Shown here: piece after piece, positions 41,969 to 52,811 of the stretch
Numbering within the stretch: position 1 is the first letter of the stretch
How the letters are laid out: each line of letters begins with the position of its first letter
DNA from: an uncultured Alphaproteobacteria bacterium
GTDB taxonomy: Bacteria; Pseudomonadota; Alphaproteobacteria; Methylaequorales; Methylaequoraceae
NCBI GenBank assembly: GCA_902536655.1
Contig: CACAYF010000007.1
Coordinates: 1 to 64,000, forward strand
Direction of reading: 5' to 3'
DNA length: 64,000 nucleotides
Translations under genes and position numbers: made by a program
Notes under the pieces: model-generated
Databases searched by the model: none
What the model saw: only the letters and a program-made list of their open reading frames with translations
What the model was told of the DNA's origin: nothing

Positions 41969-43948
41969 TTATACAAAGTTTATTGGATCAACATCAATAT
42001 ATAATTTTAGATTACTTGGACATTTAATATTTATAAAAAAGTTTTTAACTCTTTTTTGTAAAATTAAATTTTTATTCATTTTTATTAATATTTTATATCT
42101 GAAGAAAGAGTTTTTTTTATAAAGAATTGCTGGCGCAGGACCAAATATTTCTAAATTTTTAAACTGTTCATTAACTTGATCATAAATTTTACTTGAAAAA
42201 TTAATAACAAGTTTTTCGTTTTTTGAAGAAAAAATTAATGATGTATAATTGGAATAGGGAGGTTGATTATTCTCTTTTCTTGAAATAAGCTCCCAATCTA
42301 CGAAGTAGCTATTATTTTTTTCTGTACATAGTTTCATTACAGGATGATTGGGTTGTAAAGTTTGTATAAACACCTCACCCTGAAGATTTTTTCTTCCAGC
42401 TCTTCCTCCAACTTGAACAATTTGTTGAAAAGTTTTTTCATATGACCTAAAGTCGAAACCATTCATCAAATTATCTATATTAATGATTCCAACTGTTTTC
42501 AAGGATGGAAAGTTATGACCTTTTGATATTAGTTGAGTCCCTATTATTATATTTACCTTGTTTGAAACAATATCTGATACTATTTTTTGAAATTTGGACG
42601 AACTGTTTATGATGTCGCTTGATAAGATACATTTCTTTGCAAGTGGAAATTTGTATGCTATCTCTTCTGCGATTTTTTCAATACCCAGTCCTGGAAAAAT
42701 ATAAGTGTTTTCATGATCACAAGATTGACAAGAATTTTTAAATACTTCTCTATAATTACAGTGATGGCAAAGTAGATAACCTTTATTTTTGGAATGATTA
42801 TGAAGCGCTAGAGAAGTATTACATTTTTCACAAACTTTTGAAAAACCACATTTTTTGCATATTATAAATGAAGAATATCCCCTTTTATTAATAAAAATTA
42901 AAGTCTGATGATTACTATCAATGTTCCTTTTTATTGAATTTGTAAGTTCATTAGAAATAATACAATTTTCTTTTTTCATATCAATTATTTTAAAATTTGG
43001 AAGTTGAACATTGTTTACTCTTTTATGTAGTTTAAAATGTTTATATTTTTTTAACATTGTATTATGCGATGATTCCAATGAAGGAGTTGCTGAACTCAAT
43101 ATTACCAAACAACTTGCATTCTTCGCTCGTACAATTGAAAAATCTCTGGCATTAATGATTAGCTTTTCTTCTTGCTTATATGAACTGTCATGTTCTTCGT
43201 CAATAACTATTAAACCTAGTTTGCTGAAAGGTAAAAAGAGAGCAGACCTAGTACCTATAATTAACTTTTCCTGATTTAGGTTTATTTTTTTCCAAATTTC
43301 CTCTCTTTCCTTTTTTTTAATAGACGAATGATAGACGGTAGGTTCAATATCAAAATCATTTTTGATGTCTTTCACCCACTGTGTTGTAAGAATTATCTCA
43401 GGGACCAAAATTAGACACTGATATCCTTTGTTAATTACTTCTCTAACTTTGTGCAAATAAACTCTTGTTTTACCAGAACCCGTTACACCTTCTAAAAGAA
43501 TTACATTGAAATTTTTAAAAGATATTGCATCTAATTTGCCAACTACTTTATCTTGATCTGAATTAAGTTTTAATTTTTTTTCTTTAATTTTTTTGATGAT
43601 CTCATTCTTACCTAAAAGCGTTTTGGATTCTTTAGTTGGAAAGTTTGATAAGAACATTTTTAAAATCATTGAGGGTTTGTTGCAGCTATATTGTGAAATG
43701 AAATTAATACTTTCCATAATTTCACCATTAAAGAAAAAAGGATTAAGCACTTTATTTATTTGTTTAAGTGGTTTTCTAAAGGTAGTTGATTTTTTAGAAT
43801 GGACTACGACACCAACAATCATTTTTTTTTTAAACTCAACCTCAACAAGAGAACCCTTAGAGAGATCCTTATGTTCATTATTAAACTTTGCTCCTTCATA
43901 ATAAAAAGTTTTATTTATTGGAATGGGTAATAAAATTTCATAAATCAT
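41969..43948 (-). CDS. priA: primosomal protein N' (replication restart helicase)
   Basis: LLEGVTGSGKTRVYL; VIDEEHDSSYKQ; Zn-binding CKKCGFSKVCEKCNTSL...CHHCNYREVFKNSCQSCDH. Confidence 0.95.
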   Translation of the reverse strand: MIYEILLPIPINKTFYYEGAKFNNEHKDLSKGSLVEVEFKKKMIVGVVVHSKKSTTFRKPLKQINKVLNPFFFNGEIMESINFISQYSCNKPSMILKMFLSNFPTKESKTLLGKNEIIKKIKEKKLKLNSDQDKVVGKLDAISFKNFNVILLEGVTGSGKTRVYLHKVREVINKGYQCLILVPEIILTTQWVKDIKNDFDIEPTVYHSSIKKKEREEIWKKINLNQEKLIIGTRSALFLPFSKLGLIVIDEEHDSSYKQEEKLIINARDFSIVRAKNASCLVILSSATPSLESSHNTMLKKYKHFKLHKRVNNVQLPNFKIIDMKKENCIISNELTNSIKRNIDSNHQTLIFINKRGYSSFIICKKCGFSKVCEKCNTSLALHNHSKNKGYLLCHHCNYREVFKNSCQSCDHENTYIFPGLGIEKIAEEIAYKFPLAKKCILSSDIINSSSKFQKIVSDIVSNKVNIIIGTQLISKGHNFPSLKTVGIINIDNLMNGFDFRSYEKTFQQIVQVGGRAGRKNLQGEVFIQTLQPNHPVMKLCTEKNNSYFVDWELISRKENNQPPYSNYTSLIFSSKNEKLVINFSSKIYDQVNEQFKNLEIFGPAPAILYKKNSFFRYKILIKMNKNLILQKRVKNFFINIKCPSNLKLYIDVDPINFV

Positions 43949-43989
43949 ATAAAAATTATAACAAAATTTTTATCAATATATTGTTTAAT

Positions 43990-44676
43990 ATGTTGAATGA
44001 AATATTATTGTCTTTAATGATTAAAAAAAAAATAAAAAATGAACAAGTTGTTGATTTTCTCGAAAAAAACCCTGATTTTTTTATCAACAATCCAAACACA
44101 TTAAAAAAAGTAAACTTTCCAATAAAAAAAAATGAAGAATTCGATGAAAAATCAAAAGTTGTTCCTTTCAAAGATTGGATAATAGAAAGTTTAAAAAATG
44201 TTCAAAAAAATATAATTGATAACGCTCGCCATAACTTTTTAACCCAACAAAAGATACATGAGTCTGTTATTGATATTCTCAGAATTGATAATGTCAAAGA
44301 TTTACTTATCTTTATTAAAGATGTGTTACCAAGTAAATTTAATATAGAAGTAATTAATATCGTAACGAGCAATAAAACTATTTCAATAAAATATAATCTT
44401 ATTTTTAAAAACGAAATTATAATAAATAAAGTCTACGGAAAAAAAAATCAACTCATAATGGATGCTGTTGATAATCAATTAAAAATATTTGAAGGTTCTA
44501 ATCAAGAAATTTACTCTAATGCCATTTATTCTCTGGGTCAGGAATTTTTTTCGATTCCTTCTCTTTTAGTTTTTGGAAGTAAAGATAAACATTTTTTGAA
44601 TAATAAAGCTTATGATTTCATTTTATTTTTTTCAAATGTTGTCCAAGAAAAGCTGAAGCAATTTTCTAATGAATAA
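43990..44676 (+). CDS. DUF484 family protein
   Basis: VVDFLEKNPDFFINNPNTLKKVNFP and GSKDKHFLNNKAYDFILFFSNVVQEKL; directly upstream of xerC. Confidence 0.75.
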   Translation: MLNEILLSLMIKKKIKNEQVVDFLEKNPDFFINNPNTLKKVNFPIKKNEEFDEKSKVVPFKDWIIESLKNVQKNIIDNARHNFLTQQKIHESVIDILRIDNVKDLLIFIKDVLPSKFNIEVINIVTSNKTISIKYNLIFKNEIIINKVYGKKNQLIMDAVDNQLKIFEGSNQEIYSNAIYSLGQEFFSIPSLLVFGSKDKHFLNNKAYDFILFFSNVVQEKLKQFSNE

Positions 44677-45583
44677 ACAAATATTATTGATTTTTAATAA
44701 TTGGAAATCATGGATAGAAAATGAGAAAAGACTTGCTTTCAAAACCTCCCAGTCTTATTGCATTGATTTAAAATCTTTTTTACACTTCCTTAGTGATCAC
44801 AATAATTCAAATGTTGACCTAACAACAATCATTAATGCGGATGAAGATGACCTGTCTAGTTGGTTCTATGAAAGGTTGAAAAAAGGATTAAGCCATAGAT
44901 CTAACGCGAGAGCGTTATCCTCATTAAAAAGTTTTTTCACTTTTTTAATAACAAAAAAATTAATCCCAAGTTCAAAAATTTTAAAAATTAAAGGACCAAA
45001 ATTTTTAGAGTCTTTGCCAAGGCCTTTGACTGAGAGTCAAACATTGAAACTTTTGGATGATATAAAAACTGAGAAAGAAAGGTGGATTATGATGAGAAAT
45101 CTTTCAGTATTAATACTCATGTGGGGATATGGCATGAGAATAAGTGAAGTACTTAACCTTAAATTAAAAGATTTCTATATGGAGGACTTGAGAATAATTG
45201 GAAAAGGCGGCAAAATTAGATTAATCCCCATAGTAAACGAGATTAATATTTTTATTAAAAAAATGATAAAGGAATGTCCCTATGAGGTGAAATCAGATGA
45301 CTTTATTTTTTTAGGGAAAAAAGGAGGAAAATTAAAACCAGAAATAATTCAGAGACTAATTAGAAAAATTCGAAACAGGTTGATATTACCTGAGAATACT
45401 ACCCCTCATTCTTTGCGACATACTTTTGCTACAGAACTTCTACAAAATTTTGTGGATTTGCGGTCAATTCAAGAGCTTCTTGGCCATTCTTCATTATCTA
45501 CCACTCAAAAGTATACTTCTGTAAATAAGGATCACTTGAGAGAAATACTTGAAAAAAATCATCCAAGTACTGACGATTTATGA
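44669..45583 (+). CDS. xerC: tyrosine recombinase XerC
   Basis: LMWGYGMRISEVLNLKLKDF; HSLRHTFATELLQ; LGHSSLSTTQKYTSV. Confidence 0.92.
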   Translation: MNKQILLIFNNWKSWIENEKRLAFKTSQSYCIDLKSFLHFLSDHNNSNVDLTTIINADEDDLSSWFYERLKKGLSHRSNARALSSLKSFFTFLITKKLIPSSKILKIKGPKFLESLPRPLTESQTLKLLDDIKTEKERWIMMRNLSVLILMWGYGMRISEVLNLKLKDFYMEDLRIIGKGGKIRLIPIVNEINIFIKKMIKECPYEVKSDDFIFLGKKGGKLKPEIIQRLIRKIRNRLILPENTTPHSLRHTFATELLQNFVDLRSIQELLGHSSLSTTQKYTSVNKDHLREILEKNHPSTDDL

Positions 45584-46102
45584 CGTTTCGTATCTAAATG
45601 TAAGTTTCATTTCACCAGCAACTTTTACAATTTGTGATAAACAATGAGGAGCATTCTCATCTCTAATAGAGATAGCAAATCTGCATATATATTGAGTTTT
45701 TTCACTAAATGTTATTTTTTCGGTGTTCATTCTAATAATCAAAGCATTATTATCATTTAGCGTTTTTATTACTCTATTAAGAAGTCCTTTTTGATCTTCA
45801 CCTGACAACACCACACGATGAGTGATTTTTGTTGTCGGACCACCATCAGAGAAAACCTCCAGAGGCTTTACTTGAAAATCACCATTTCCCGCAGATTCAA
45901 GCTTTTCCAGCTCAGATTTAATTGTATTGATTTCTATTTTTTCTGATTTGTGATAAACCATTGTAAGTTCGCAGACCCTTCCAAGTGTAGCGAATGTTAC
46001 TCCAGAAAACTCTCCACCTTTATCTGTAAGGTAAGAAGTTATTTCTGAAATAAGGTTTGGTTTATTTTCACCAAGAAAAGAAATTATAGCACTTGAACTC
46101 AT
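45578..46102 (-). CDS. ACT-domain protein, GcvR-like
   Basis: Tandem ACT-like domains (IISFLGENKPNLISEITSYLTDKGGEFSGVTFATLG; VVLSGEDQKGLLNRVIKTL). Confidence 0.75.
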   Translation of the reverse strand: MSSSAIISFLGENKPNLISEITSYLTDKGGEFSGVTFATLGRVCELTMVYHKSEKIEINTIKSELEKLESAGNGDFQVKPLEVFSDGGPTTKITHRVVLSGEDQKGLLNRVIKTLNDNNALIIRMNTEKITFSEKTQYICRFAISIRDENAPHCLSQIVKVAGEMKLTFRYETS

Positions 46103-46104
46103 TT

Positions 46105-46980
46105 TTAAATTTTCATAGCCTTTCTCATGGCATCTCCGATAGTAGTAATGGTATCAGCGACGGTAACGCCTGCAGATTTTAAAGCTTCTTTTTTTGCATC
46201 TGCGGTTTCTGCTCCACTATTAACAATTGCCCCAGCATGACCCAACTTTCTTCCTTTTGGAGCAGCCGCACCAGCAACAAATGCTGCAACTGGTTTTTTT
46301 ATTTTTCCACTCCAAGATTTTATAAATTCTGCCCCATCGATTTCAGCTGTTCCGCCTATTTCTCCTATTAAAACAATTCCGTCTGTTTCGTCGTCATCTA
46401 AAAACAACTCTAAGGCATCAACAAAATTTGTACCATTAACGGGGTCTCCACCTATACCAATTATTGTTGATTGTCCTAATTCTGCTGTTTGAACAGCTGA
46501 TTCATATGACAATGTTCCAGATCTAGAAACTACCCCAATTCTTCCAGGTTTACAAATATGTCCTGGTATTATTCCAATTTTTCCAACTCCTGGAGTTAAA
46601 ACACCTGGGCAATTTGGTCCAACAAGCCTTGTTTGACAACCTTTCATTTCTCTCTTTACTCTTTGCATATCGCTTGTGGGGATTCCATCTGTGATACAAA
46701 CAACCAAATCAAGTTCTGCTTCAACTGCTTCAAGTATAGCATCAGCTGCAAAAGGAGGAGGAACAAAAACACCACTTGCATTACATCCAGTTTTTTTTTT
46801 GGCTTCTGCGACGGTATTGAACACAGGAACATTAAGGTGTTTGGTACCACCTTTTTCAGGTGTAACGCCACCAACAATGTTGGTGTTATAATCAATTGCT
46901 CTTTCTGAGTGAAATGTTCCCTGAGCTCCTGTAAATCCTTGACAGATAACTTTAGATTCTTTTGTGAGTAAAACAGCCAT
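46105..46980 (-). CDS. sucD: succinyl-CoA synthetase alpha subunit
   Basis: [35 protein letters not shown]. Confidence 0.97.
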   Translation of the reverse strand: MAVLLTKESKVICQGFTGAQGTFHSERAIDYNTNIVGGVTPEKGGTKHLNVPVFNTVAEAKKKTGCNASGVFVPPPFAADAILEAVEAELDLVVCITDGIPTSDMQRVKREMKGCQTRLVGPNCPGVLTPGVGKIGIIPGHICKPGRIGVVSRSGTLSYESAVQTAELGQSTIIGIGGDPVNGTNFVDALELFLDDDETDGIVLIGEIGGTAEIDGAEFIKSWSGKIKKPVAAFVAGAAAPKGRKLGHAGAIVNSGAETADAKKEALKSAGVTVADTITTIGDAMRKAMKI

Positions 46981-48149
46981 TATTGATTTTCCTCGACCAT
47001 TTTTACAACATCTTGTGCAGCTTGTTCCATAGTATCAACAGGTTTAATTGGAAATCCAGAATTTATTAGTATTTCTTTACCAATATCGACGTTTGTTCCC
47101 TCAAGCCTTACAACAAGCGGTTTATTAAGTCCAACTTCTTTTGAAGCATTTACGAGCCCAGTTGCTATGTCGTTACATCTCATCATTCCACCAAAAATAT
47201 TGATTAAAATACCCTGAACATCTGGGTCTTTATAAATAAGTTTAAAGGCAGCTGCAACTCTTTCAGGTGTCGCAGCACCTGCAACATCCATAAAGTTTGC
47301 AGCTTCTCCTCCATAATATTTAATAATATCCATCGTAGCCATTGACAACCCCGCGCCATTAACCATTAATCCTATATTTCCATCCAATTTTACATAATTT
47401 AAATCATGACGTGCTGCTTCTAACTCTAACGGGTCATACTCATTTTCATCTTTCATTTCTGCTACAATTCTTTGTCTGTAAAGTGCGTTATCATCAAAAG
47501 AAGCTTTGCAATCTAGAATTACTACATCTTCATTTTTTGTAATAGCAAACGGATTTATTTCAATCATAGCAGCATCTAGTGATACGAATGCTTTATAAAC
47601 TGAGAGTATATTTTTTTGAGCTTTTTTAGCAACTGCTCCTTTAAGACCGAGGTTATAAACTATCGTTCTTGCATGATGGGTCAGTAAATCAGAACCTGGA
47701 GCAATTTTCATATTATGAATTTCATTAGGAGTTTTTTCTGATACTTCTTCAATATTTACTCCGCCTTTTCTGGAATAAATAATAGTGTTTCCTCCTGTTT
47801 CTCTATCAATAGTAATACATAGATAAAGTTCTTTTTGGACGTCATACCCTTTTTCTAAATAAACTCTTCTTACTGTTTTTCCTGATTCTGAGGTTTGGGG
47901 TGTGATAATTTTCATCCCAATCATTTTGTCAACTGTTTTTACAACTTGTTCGTCTCCAGAACATACTTTAATGCCCCCAGCCTTTCCTCTACCTCCAGCA
48001 TGAACCTGGGCTTTTACAACAATTTTATCCTCGTTGAGCCAAGATACTATATTCTCTGCTTCGTGCGTTTGATACACTACTTCGCCTGGAGGTACGTTTA
48101 CACCAAATTTAGAAAGAAGTTGTTTTGCTTGATATTCGTGAATGTCCAT
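46980..48149 (-). CDS. sucC: succinyl-CoA synthetase beta subunit
   Basis: [45 protein letters not shown]. Confidence 0.97.
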   Translation of the reverse strand: MDIHEYQAKQLLSKFGVNVPPGEVVYQTHEAENIVSWLNEDKIVVKAQVHAGGRGKAGGIKVCSGDEQVVKTVDKMIGMKIITPQTSESGKTVRRVYLEKGYDVQKELYLCITIDRETGGNTIIYSRKGGVNIEEVSEKTPNEIHNMKIAPGSDLLTHHARTIVYNLGLKGAVAKKAQKNILSVYKAFVSLDAAMIEINPFAITKNEDVVILDCKASFDDNALYRQRIVAEMKDENEYDPLELEAARHDLNYVKLDGNIGLMVNGAGLSMATMDIIKYYGGEAANFMDVAGAATPERVAAAFKLIYKDPDVQGILINIFGGMMRCNDIATGLVNASKEVGLNKPLVVRLEGTNVDIGKEILINSGFPIKPVDTMEQAAQDVVKMVEENQ

Positions 48150-48229
48150 TCTTTAATTTCCAAAAAAGTTAAAAATTCAAAGCATATGAATTCATTACTT
48201 AAGCGGCGAGCATATATGAAATTAGTGGA

Positions 48230-49177
48230 TTACACCAGTAATTTTTTACATTTTCTAACTAATTGCTCAACTGCCTCAACTGATTTTTGAAATTCTTTTT
48301 TGGATTGATTTGATAAATCTAGTTCAATGATTTTTTCAATACCTTTTTTACCTATTATAACTGGCACACCAACAAATAGTCCTTTAACTCCATATTCCCC
48401 ATTTAAAAAAGCAGAACAAGGTAATATTTTTTTTTGATCGTAAAGATAAGATTCAAGCATTTCAACTGCACTACATGCAGGAGAATAGAAAGCTGAACTA
48501 TTTTTCATTAATGACACAACCTCCCCCCCTCCATTTCGTGTTCTATCAACAATTTGTTCTAATTTTTCTTTTTTAATATTACTTTTCTCAATAAATTTTT
48601 TAATTGGAATACCTCCAACAGAAGTAAAATCTAAAAGAGGTACCATCGTGTCTCCGTGTCCTCCAAGAACCATTGTTTGAATGCTTTCCACAGAAATATT
48701 TAACTCTTGTGATAAGAAAAACCTAAATCTGGCTGAGTCTAAAATTCCGGCCATCCCTGTGATCATGTTTGGTTGTATTCCTGAGATCTTCCTTAAACTC
48801 CATACCATCGCATCTAAAGGATTTGTTACACAAATAACAAATGACGATGGAGAAAATTTCTTTATAGCTTTTCCTATTTCATTCATGATAGAAAAATTTG
48901 TTTCTATTAAATCATCTCGGCTCATACCTGGTTTTCTTGCAATCCCAGCTGTTATAATGATTACTGCACTATCGTTAATTGCTGAAATGTCAGTTGTTCC
49001 CTCGATTTTTATGTTTAGATTCTCAATTGGAAGGCTCTGGGAGAGGTCAAGACACTTTCCTTTTGCAAGTCCCTCCACCACATCAACCATTGTTATAGGA
49101 CCAATTTGTTTGCGACTTAAGTTGTAGGCTAATACTGTCCCAATATTTCCGGCGCCTATCAGACTGATTTTGTTCAA
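48230..49177 (-). CDS. mdh: malate dehydrogenase
   Basis: ISLIGAGNIGTVLAYNLSRK; TAGIARKPGMSRDDLIETN; VLGGHGDTMVPL. Confidence 0.95.
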   Translation of the reverse strand: MNKISLIGAGNIGTVLAYNLSRKQIGPITMVDVVEGLAKGKCLDLSQSLPIENLNIKIEGTTDISAINDSAVIIITAGIARKPGMSRDDLIETNFSIMNEIGKAIKKFSPSSFVICVTNPLDAMVWSLRKISGIQPNMITGMAGILDSARFRFFLSQELNISVESIQTMVLGGHGDTMVPLLDFTSVGGIPIKKFIEKSNIKKEKLEQIVDRTRNGGGEVVSLMKNSSAFYSPACSAVEMLESYLYDQKKILPCSAFLNGEYGVKGLFVGVPVIIGKKGIEKIIELDLSNQSKKEFQKSVEAVEQLVRKCKKLLV

Positions 49178-49198
49178 AATTCCACCTTAAGTAAGATT

Positions 49199-50047
49199 TT
49201 ATATTATGTCCAAACCAATATCCACTGAATTAGCAGAATTGGTTATTTTTCCAGTTGAAATATAATCTGCACCTAAATTTGAAAATTTAGAAATATTATT
49301 AATAGAAATACCACCAGTAATTTCAAATTCAATATTCTTGTTATTTCTTAGTTTTATACAGTCTTGTATCTCTTTAGGCCTCATATTATCGAGAAGAATA
49401 TATTTGGCTCCCATACCAATTGATTTTTTAACTTCATCAATATTTTCGCATTCGATTTGAAATTTTTGTTTTTTTCCATTTAATTTTGATAGTGCAGTTT
49501 CAATTTTTCCTAATGCCTTTATATGATTATCTTTTACAAGAATCTGATCAAACAACCCCATCCTATGATCAATGGCCCCCCCAATAACTGTTGCATATTT
49601 TTCGAATACTTTTAATCCAGGAGTTGTTTTCCTAGTATTTTTTAATTTGGTTTTAGTTGAATTCATCGCCAAAATAAATTTATGTGTAAGTGTTGAAATG
49701 CTAGAGAGGTGTTGTAAAAAATTCAAAACTGTTCGTTCAGTTGCTAGAATAACTTTTGAGTTACCGGATATACTGAAAATTTTAGAATTTTTTTTTAATT
49801 TTGCTCCATCTTTATAAAAAGATTGAATTTTAATTTTTGGAAATTTCTTTTTAAAGAAGTATCTAACGAACTCTTCTCCACATAAAATAATTTTTTCTCT
49901 GTTCGATATTTCACATTTAAATTCAGACCTATCGTCTAGAAGATAATTTGAAGTAATATCATTTTTTATACTTTTTCCATTAAGATCATCTTTTAGTTCA
50001 TTGCAAAGTTTTTCAAAAGATTCTTTGAGAAGTTTCTTATTGGACAC
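49199..50047 (-). CDS. nadC: nicotinate-nucleotide pyrophosphorylase (carboxylating)
   Basis: RTVLNFLQHLSSISTLTHKF; TRKTTPGLKVFEKYATVIGGAIDHRMGLFDQILVKDNH. Confidence 0.95.
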   Translation of the reverse strand: MSNKKLLKESFEKLCNELKDDLNGKSIKNDITSNYLLDDRSEFKCEISNREKIILCGEEFVRYFFKKKFPKIKIQSFYKDGAKLKKNSKIFSISGNSKVILATERTVLNFLQHLSSISTLTHKFILAMNSTKTKLKNTRKTTPGLKVFEKYATVIGGAIDHRMGLFDQILVKDNHIKALGKIETALSKLNGKKQKFQIECENIDEVKKSIGMGAKYILLDNMRPKEIQDCIKLRNNKNIEFEITGGISINNISKFSNLGADYISTGKITNSANSVDIGLDII

Positions 50048-50053
50048 AATATC

Positions 50054-50998
50054 TTAGCTTAATTTTAACATTGTGTTTAAAGGTTTTTTAGCCTTCAAAA
50101 TTAATTCGTTATCAATATTAATCTCTGGTGATAAGTTTAGTAAACAATCTCTAAGTTTTTCTAAAGTATTAAGTTCCATGTAAGGACAATTTGAACAAGA
50201 ACATTTCCCATCATGACCTGGAGCTATTAAGAATTCTTTGTTAGGCTCATTTTTTTTCATCTGATGGATAATATGAGGTTCTGTTGCAACTATAAATCTT
50301 TTACTTTCGTTCGTTGAAATAAACTTGAGTAGGGAAGAGGTTGAACCAATAAAATCAGCATGATTAAGAATATTTTCAGGACATTCTGGATGGGCTATAA
50401 TTTTTGCATCATCTGCTCTAACTTTCATTTTGATTAACTCTCTTTCAGAAAATGTTTCGTGAACTATACAGGTGCCGTTCCAGAGCACCATATCTCTGCC
50501 TGTAATCTTGTTGAGGTATCCTCCAAGATGTTTATCTGGAGCAAAAATAATCTTTTGCTTAGCAGGTACGCTCTTTATAATTTTTCCAGCATTAGATGAT
50601 GTTACAATTATATCTGATTCAGCTTTTATTTCTGCAGAACAATTTATATATGACAAAACAATGTGATTTGGATACTTTTCTTTGAATTTTCGGAATTCCT
50701 TTACTTGACAGGATTCTTCTAAAGAACAACCTGCATTGATGTCTGGAAGAATAACTTTCTTATGAGGACTTAATATTTTTGCTACTTCAGCCATAAATCT
50801 AACTCCGCAAAAAACGATTACATCAGCATCATTTTTTTGAGCTTTTTTTGATAGATCAAGTGAGTCACCAATAAAATCAGCTATATCTTGTATATCTTCA
50901 TCTTGATAAAAATGAGAGAGAATAATGGCATTATTTTTCTTTTTTAAGAAATTTATTTCATCTTCAATATCTTTAAAATTTTGATGTAAAAATTCCAT
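50054..50998 (-). CDS. nadA: quinolinate synthase
   Basis: ILSHFYQDEDIQDIADFIGDSLDLSKKA; FCGVRFMAEVAKILSP; HPECP. Confidence 0.96.
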   Translation of the reverse strand: MEFLHQNFKDIEDEINFLKKKNNAIILSHFYQDEDIQDIADFIGDSLDLSKKAQKNDADVIVFCGVRFMAEVAKILSPHKKVILPDINAGCSLEESCQVKEFRKFKEKYPNHIVLSYINCSAEIKAESDIIVTSSNAGKIIKSVPAKQKIIFAPDKHLGGYLNKITGRDMVLWNGTCIVHETFSERELIKMKVRADDAKIIAHPECPENILNHADFIGSTSSLLKFISTNESKRFIVATEPHIIHQMKKNEPNKEFLIAPGHDGKCSCSNCPYMELNTLEKLRDCLLNLSPEINIDNELILKAKKPLNTMLKLS

Positions 50999-51006
50999 TA
51001 ATTTTA

Positions 51007-52041
51007 CTAATTTGTCATTAAATTTTTATTAATATATTTATTGGTTCCCATTTCTTTAAGCCTAGATATAGTTCTTTTAAATTCAGAGTCATTTGTATTT
51101 CCTATATATAATTCATCTAATCCTACATTGGAAGAGATAGAAAGTATATTTTTATTCTCATACAAAACGTCAATAAAAGAAATGAACCTTGCTAAAATAT
51201 TTTTTTTACTTTCATCTATTTGTATGATGTTTCTGAGTACAAAGATTTTAATCTTTTTTGCTATTAAATTATAATCTTGAAACACTAGATTTTTTTCAAA
51301 AAAATCATCAAATTCTAAATCTATCAGATTTCCATAAACTTTTGTTAATTTAAAAGAATTTCCTTTTCGCTTAAATTCAATCTGTTTTGATGATCTTTCA
51401 CTTGAAAATTTACTAACGATATAATTTTGTTTTACAATTTTATTTTTTTTTTTTATTAGAAAAAAATCATTATCTATATCTTTTCCAGCTCTGTAGTCAT
51501 TTCTTGATTTTACTTTGAAAATTAAAAAAAAAGTTTTTAATTCATTTTTTATTTTTTCACATAATTTAGGGTTTACAAGGTCATTGTAGACGGTTTCAAG
51601 GCTTTTATTTCCATTCATAATAATTTTAGTATTATTAAATTTAATTTCTTCTAAAAATTCTCTGAATAAAATAAAACTAGCAAGATTATTTATGAAGAAC
51701 TCGTCAATTAATATTAGCTTTTTTCTTTTGATATTTTTTAGATAACTTAAGTTTTTCTCACTTCTCGACTGAAGTTTAAAAATTAGATCATTGAAGTGTA
51801 ACATCTCTGATTGAGGATATATTTTTTTTAAAGCCTTAATAATTACAGATTTTCCTACCCCTACCGAACCATGAATATATAAACCGTTTTTTAAGTTTTT
51901 TTTTAATGTAAGAAGTCTGGGTTTTGAAAAATCAGAGATAAACTCTTGAATTTTTGAGACAACAGCTAACTGACAAGCATTCGGATGTATTTTAATTACG
52001 TTTTTTAAATGTGATATAAGTTTAGAACTTAGATTTTTCAA
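51007..52041 (-). CDS. zapE: AFG1/ZapE-family P-loop ATPase
   Basis: GLYIHGSVGVGKSVIIKAL; KLILIDEF; start placed at TTG 52041, directly after the sdhB stop; the longer ORF (to 52140) overlaps sdhB. Confidence 0.87.
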   Translation of the reverse strand: MKNLSSKLISHLKNVIKIHPNACQLAVVSKIQEFISDFSKPRLLTLKKNLKNGLYIHGSVGVGKSVIIKALKKIYPQSEMLHFNDLIFKLQSRSEKNLSYLKNIKRKKLILIDEFFINNLASFILFREFLEEIKFNNTKIIMNGNKSLETVYNDLVNPKLCEKIKNELKTFFLIFKVKSRNDYRAGKDIDNDFFLIKKKNKIVKQNYIVSKFSSERSSKQIEFKRKGNSFKLTKVYGNLIDLEFDDFFEKNLVFQDYNLIAKKIKIFVLRNIIQIDESKKNILARFISFIDVLYENKNILSISSNVGLDELYIGNTNDSEFKRTISRLKEMGTNKYINKNLMTN

Positions 52042-52043
52042 AA

Positions 52044-52802
52044 TTATGATGAGATTTGAAGCTTTTTTATTTCTGAGATAGCTTTTGCAGGATTCAGATT
52101 TTTCGGACAAGTTTTTGTGCAATTCATAATTGTATGACATCTATAAAGTTTAAATTTATCTTTAAGTTCATTAAGTCTTTGTTTTTTATTTTTGTCTCTA
52201 CTATCTACAATAAATCTGTAAGCTTGTAGCAATATGGCTGGACCCAGAAATTTGTCTCCGTTCCACCAGTAGCTTGGACATGATGTTGAGCAACAAGCGC
52301 AGAGTACGCATTCATATAATCCATCGAGTTTTTTTCGATCTTCGGGAGATTGCAAATTTTCTTTTTTTGAAGTTGTTTTATTTTTAAGCCATGGTTGGAT
52401 AGACTCATATTGTTTATAAAAGTCACTCATGTCCGGGATTAAGTCTTTTAGTACTCTCATATGTGGGAGAGGGTAAATATTAATTTCTTTACCCATAACT
52501 GGTTTTAAACAAGCTAGAGTGTTTGTGCCGTTTACGTTCATTGAGCATGATCCGCATATACCCTCCCTGCAAGATCTCCTAAATGTAAGTGATGGATCTA
52601 TCTTGTTTTTTATAAACATAAGAGCGTCTAAAACCATTGGCCCTAATTTTGACTTATCTATAAAAAATTTATCTATTTTTGGGTTTTCGCCAGATTCTCT
52701 ATTCCATCTATAAACATTGAATACGATTTTATTTTTTCCGTCTTTTCCGAAAGTTTTTCCTTCTGAAACCTTGGAGTGTTGAGGTAATGATAATTGTACC
52801 AT
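52044..52802 (-). CDS. sdhB: succinate dehydrogenase iron-sulfur subunit
   Basis: [60 protein letters not shown]. Confidence 0.97.
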   Translation of the reverse strand: MVQLSLPQHSKVSEGKTFGKDGKNKIVFNVYRWNRESGENPKIDKFFIDKSKLGPMVLDALMFIKNKIDPSLTFRRSCREGICGSCSMNVNGTNTLACLKPVMGKEINIYPLPHMRVLKDLIPDMSDFYKQYESIQPWLKNKTTSKKENLQSPEDRKKLDGLYECVLCACCSTSCPSYWWNGDKFLGPAILLQAYRFIVDSRDKNKKQRLNELKDKFKLYRCHTIMNCTKTCPKNLNPAKAISEIKKLQISS

Positions 52803-52811
52803 GATTATAAA

